This document shows positions 40,689 through 42,584 of a DNA stretch of 42,584 nt, one piece after another. Position numbers and translations under genes: made by a program. The stretch comes from Thermohalobaculum sp039030915. Its GTDB lineage: Bacteria > Pseudomonadota > Alphaproteobacteria > Rhodobacterales > Rhodobacteraceae. The stretch covers positions 1 to 42,584 of the forward strand of contig JBCCDG010000021.1 of assembly GCA_039030915.1 (NCBI GenBank). The letters are read 5' to 3'. How positions within the stretch are numbered: position 1 is the first letter of the stretch; each line of letters begins with the position of its first letter. The notes beneath the pieces were generated by a model. That model searched no databases. It saw only the letters and a program-made list of their open reading frames with translations, and was not told the origin of the DNA.

Positions 40689-41266
40689 GCCTGCCGCTCG
40701 GCCTGATCATCCGGCCGATCACCGTCGGCGACACCGCCGCCTTCGGGGACGCCGTCGGGGCGGTTGCGGCGGAGCGGCGCTGGATCGCGATGACCGAGCC
40801 ACCGGAGGCGGCGAGCGTCCGTGGCTTCATCGAGGCGCAGCTCTCGGCCGGCAACCCGCATCTGGTGGCCACATTCGGCGACACGCTCGTCGGATGGTGC
40901 GACATCACCGCGGACACCCGGCCACCGCTGGCGCACACTGGCCGGTTGGGGATGGGCGTTCGCGCCGAATGGCGGGGCCGCGGCATCGGCAGGGCTTTGC
41001 TCGGAGCAGCACTCGCCGCCGCCGATCGACGCGGCCTCGCCCGCGTGGAGCTGGACGTGAACGCCGGCAACGCCGCGGCGGTCGGGCTCTACGAGAGCGC
41101 GGGCTTCGTGCGCGAAGGCATACGCCGCGGGGCCTGGAGGCTCAACGGCGCCGAGCAGGATGTCCTCCTCCTCGCACGGCTGACGGTGACCGCCGGTCGA
41201 CCTCAGGCGATTGCACCGAAGATCAGACCCGCCGCCAGCGAGCCGACGAGCGCGAAGCCGAGATAG
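40685..41266 (+). CDS. GNAT family N-acetyltransferase
   Basis: 193 residues from TTG 40685, which overlaps the anti-sigma stop (TTGA). LIIRPITVGDTAAFGDAV opens the GNAT domain; the acetyl-CoA loop is GVRAEWRGRGIGRALL, and NAGNAAAVGLYESAGFVREG is the usual C-terminal signature. Likely a ribosomal-protein or small-molecule acetyltransferase. The final 21 codons run antisense into the 3' end of the permease gene. Being in the ECF/anti-sigma operon it may belong to the same stress response, an inference from position only. Confidence 0.83.
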   Translation: MSLPLGLIIRPITVGDTAAFGDAVGAVAAERRWIAMTEPPEAASVRGFIEAQLSAGNPHLVATFGDTLVGWCDITADTRPPLAHTGRLGMGVRAEWRGRGIGRALLGAALAAADRRGLARVELDVNAGNAAAVGLYESAGFVREGIRRGAWRLNGAEQDVLLLARLTVTAGRPQAIAPKIRPAASEPTSAKPR

Positions 41267-42234
41267 AGCGCAAAGACCGGCAGTCGGGCGAGCGCGAAGA
41301 CCGCCATGGCCGCCGGCAGGGAGCTGACGCCGCCGGCGACCAGGAACGCCATCGCGGCACCCGGCACCATGCCCTGCTCCATCAGCCCCTGCACCACGGG
41401 CAGCGCGGCATAGCCGTTGAGATAGGCCGGCACGCCGACGAGCGTCGCGATCAGCACAGGCATCGCGCCCTCCCCGCCCACGACCGCGCCCACGGCCTCC
41501 GCCGGCACATAGGCCAGCATCACGCTCTCGAGCAGGAAGGCGAGCGCGAGCCATTTGAGGAGAAAGAGCCCTGAGCGGCGTGCCTCGCGGGCGAATTTCT
41601 CGCGCCGCTCCGCCTCACGCCAGAAGCGCCAGACGGGCGGCTTGGGGTTGCGGATCTTGGCACCGCCGCAGCCGCCATTGCCGACGCCCGGACGCAGCGG
41701 GTCCGAGAGGAACCCGAACCGCATCAGCGCCAGCGTGCCGAAACCGCCGAAGAGGCCGAGGCTCACGGCCGCCACCGTCTTCGCGACGGCGAACTCCGTA
41801 CCGAGCGTCCCCATGGTCATGACGAATTGCGCGGGATCGATGACCGGAGAGGCGAGCCAGAACGCCATTACCGGCGCCAGCGGCACGCCCATGGCGAGCA
41901 GCGCCGCGATCAGCGGGATCACCCCGCAGGAACAGAAGGGCGAGAGCCCGCCGAAGAGCGCGGCGAGCGTGATCATCGCCGCCTGACGGCCCGAGAAGAC
42001 CTTGGCGATCTGCCCGTCCGCCCCCGTCGCAGTCGCATAGGCCGCCACCAGCACGGAGAAGAGAATGTAGGGGCCCGTCTCGGCCAGGGCGGCGAGCGTG
42101 AAGACCACCCCCTCCTCCGCCTGCCTGAGATCGACGAAGGCCAGCGTGGCCAGCACCAGTGCGAAGGCGAGCCACACCCGGTCGATGCTGAACTCCCCGC
42201 CCCAGCGGCGGAGGGTGGCGATTGCTTCGGTCAT
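41203..42234 (-). CDS. ArsP/DUF318-type membrane permease
   Basis: 343 residues with about eight to ten helices in two blocks separated by a cytoplasmic loop (about 180-225; GVGNGGCGGAKIRNPK). The motif FCSCGVIPLIAALLAMG, with its CSC, and the repeat-like LVGVPAYLNGYAALP identify the permease family PF03773, which includes the organoarsenical exporter ArsP. The ATG at 42234 has GGGAGGAG upstream; a start at 42270 would not. The arsR-type gene upstream on the same strand suggests metalloid- or metal-responsive export. Confidence 0.85.
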   Translation of the reverse strand: MTEAIATLRRWGGEFSIDRVWLAFALVLATLAFVDLRQAEEGVVFTLAALAETGPYILFSVLVAAYATATGADGQIAKVFSGRQAAMITLAALFGGLSPFCSCGVIPLIAALLAMGVPLAPVMAFWLASPVIDPAQFVMTMGTLGTEFAVAKTVAAVSLGLFGGFGTLALMRFGFLSDPLRPGVGNGGCGGAKIRNPKPPVWRFWREAERREKFAREARRSGLFLLKWLALAFLLESVMLAYVPAEAVGAVVGGEGAMPVLIATLVGVPAYLNGYAALPVVQGLMEQGMVPGAAMAFLVAGGVSSLPAAMAVFALARLPVFALYLGFALVGSLAAGLIFGAIA

Positions 42235-42287
42235 CCCGGCTCCTCCCGGCGTGGCGCGCCACGTCCGCATGATCGCGCGGCCAGCGC

Positions 42288-42584
42288 TCAGGCCGCGTCG
42301 TCACCAAGGCGCACACCCTGGCAGCATTCCTTCTCGACGTAGCCCAGCACTTCGCTCATCCGCCCGAACACCGCGCGGTTGAGAACACTGCGCCCGCGCT
42401 TCTCCTGGCTCACCAGCCCCACCTCCACCAGCGCGCGCAGGTGATGGGCGAGCGTCGAAGGGGCGAGGCCGAGATGCGCCTGTATCTCTCCGATGGCCAG
42501 CCCCTCCGGCCCCGCTTTCACGAGCAAGCGAAAGAGCCCGAGGCGGGCCTCATGGCCGAGGGCGGCAAGCGCCGGGGCGACATC
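42288..42584 (-). CDS. ArsR-family winged-helix regulator (5' end beyond the window)
   Basis: The visible part is about 98 residues; the reading frame is open to the right edge (APALAALGHEARLGLFRLL), so the start codon is just outside. HTH segment: IGEIQAHLGLAPSTLAHHLRALVEVGLVSQEK, shown here in part as LGLAPSTLAHHLRALVEVGL. A CC pair (EKECCQGV) near the C-terminus could bind a thiophilic metal or metalloid. It lies 53 bases upstream of the ArsP-type permease, so it probably represses that operon. Confidence 0.88.
   Translation of the reverse strand, partial: DVAPALAALGHEARLGLFRLLVKAGPEGLAIGEIQAHLGLAPSTLAHHLRALVEVGLVSQEKRGRSVLNRAVFGRMSEVLGYVEKECCQGVRLGDDAA

Overview
The window is very GC-rich and gene-dense and looks chromosomal, from an alphaproteobacterium of the Rhodobacterales/Paracoccaceae type. 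This rests on the gene order ctaC-ctaB-coxF-ctaG-ctaE-surf1 near thrC and an M16 peptidase, on rluD beside rpoH, on the small lineage proteins DUF6476 and DUF6324, and on a tRNA-His that lacks the extra 5' G (G1:U72, A73), a known alphaproteobacterial trait. I see no insertion sequence, prophage or CRISPR array.

Layout. 0.3-2.9 kb: DUF6476 protein, divergent 23S pseudouridine synthase (rluD) and heat-shock sigma factor rpoH, then about 560 bases without a gene. 3.5-6.3 kb: periplasmic DsbD-N-like protein, YqgE/AlgH, GT87 membrane glycosyltransferase. 6.3-9.7 kb (minus): thrC, M16 peptidase and GNAT in one coupled operon. 9.8-11.6 kb: MscS channel. 11.6-16.0 kb (minus): cytochrome c oxidase subunit II, heme O synthase, a CoxF-like peptide, CtaG/Cox11, subunit III and SURF1. 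16.1-20.5 kb: tldD, two small lipoproteins, pheA (minus) and a membrane-anchored cytochrome c with two heme domains. 20.8-26.7 kb: YejABEF-type peptide ABC importer, followed by a large palindrome. 27-30.9 kb: mmcB, a PAS/kinase-like protein, DUF6324, tRNA-His and a GFA-family protein. 31.1-33.3 kb: NfeD-like protease plus slipin. 33.4-34.45 kb: a gene graveyard. 34.5-39.2 kb: TRAP-TAXI transporter divergent from a second threonine-synthase-like enzyme. 39.5-42.6 kb: ECF sigma, anti-sigma and GNAT, convergent with an ArsR-ArsP-type permease operon running off the right edge.

The most striking observation is in tldD. The reading frame meets TGA at 17485-17487, exactly where TldD proteins carry a conserved cysteine that, from what I recall of the E. 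coli TldD/TldE structure, is a ligand of the catalytic zinc. The next 28 codons continue the conserved C-terminus to a TAG at 17572-17574. The mRNA just after the TGA can fold into a small hairpin with a one-base bulge at +17 and a GU-containing four-base loop at +21 to +24, a geometry close to the E. coli fdhF SECIS. A selenocysteine-containing TldD is therefore a serious hypothesis. A nonsense mutation or sequencing error are the alternatives, and selA/selB/selC/selD lie outside the window.

Second, 33.4-34.45 kb holds the decayed remains of what looks like one redox module: a frameshifted LuxR-type regulator, the tail of a small beta-rich protein, and a cytochrome b561 start joined by deletion to the tail of a molybdopterin oxidoreductase.
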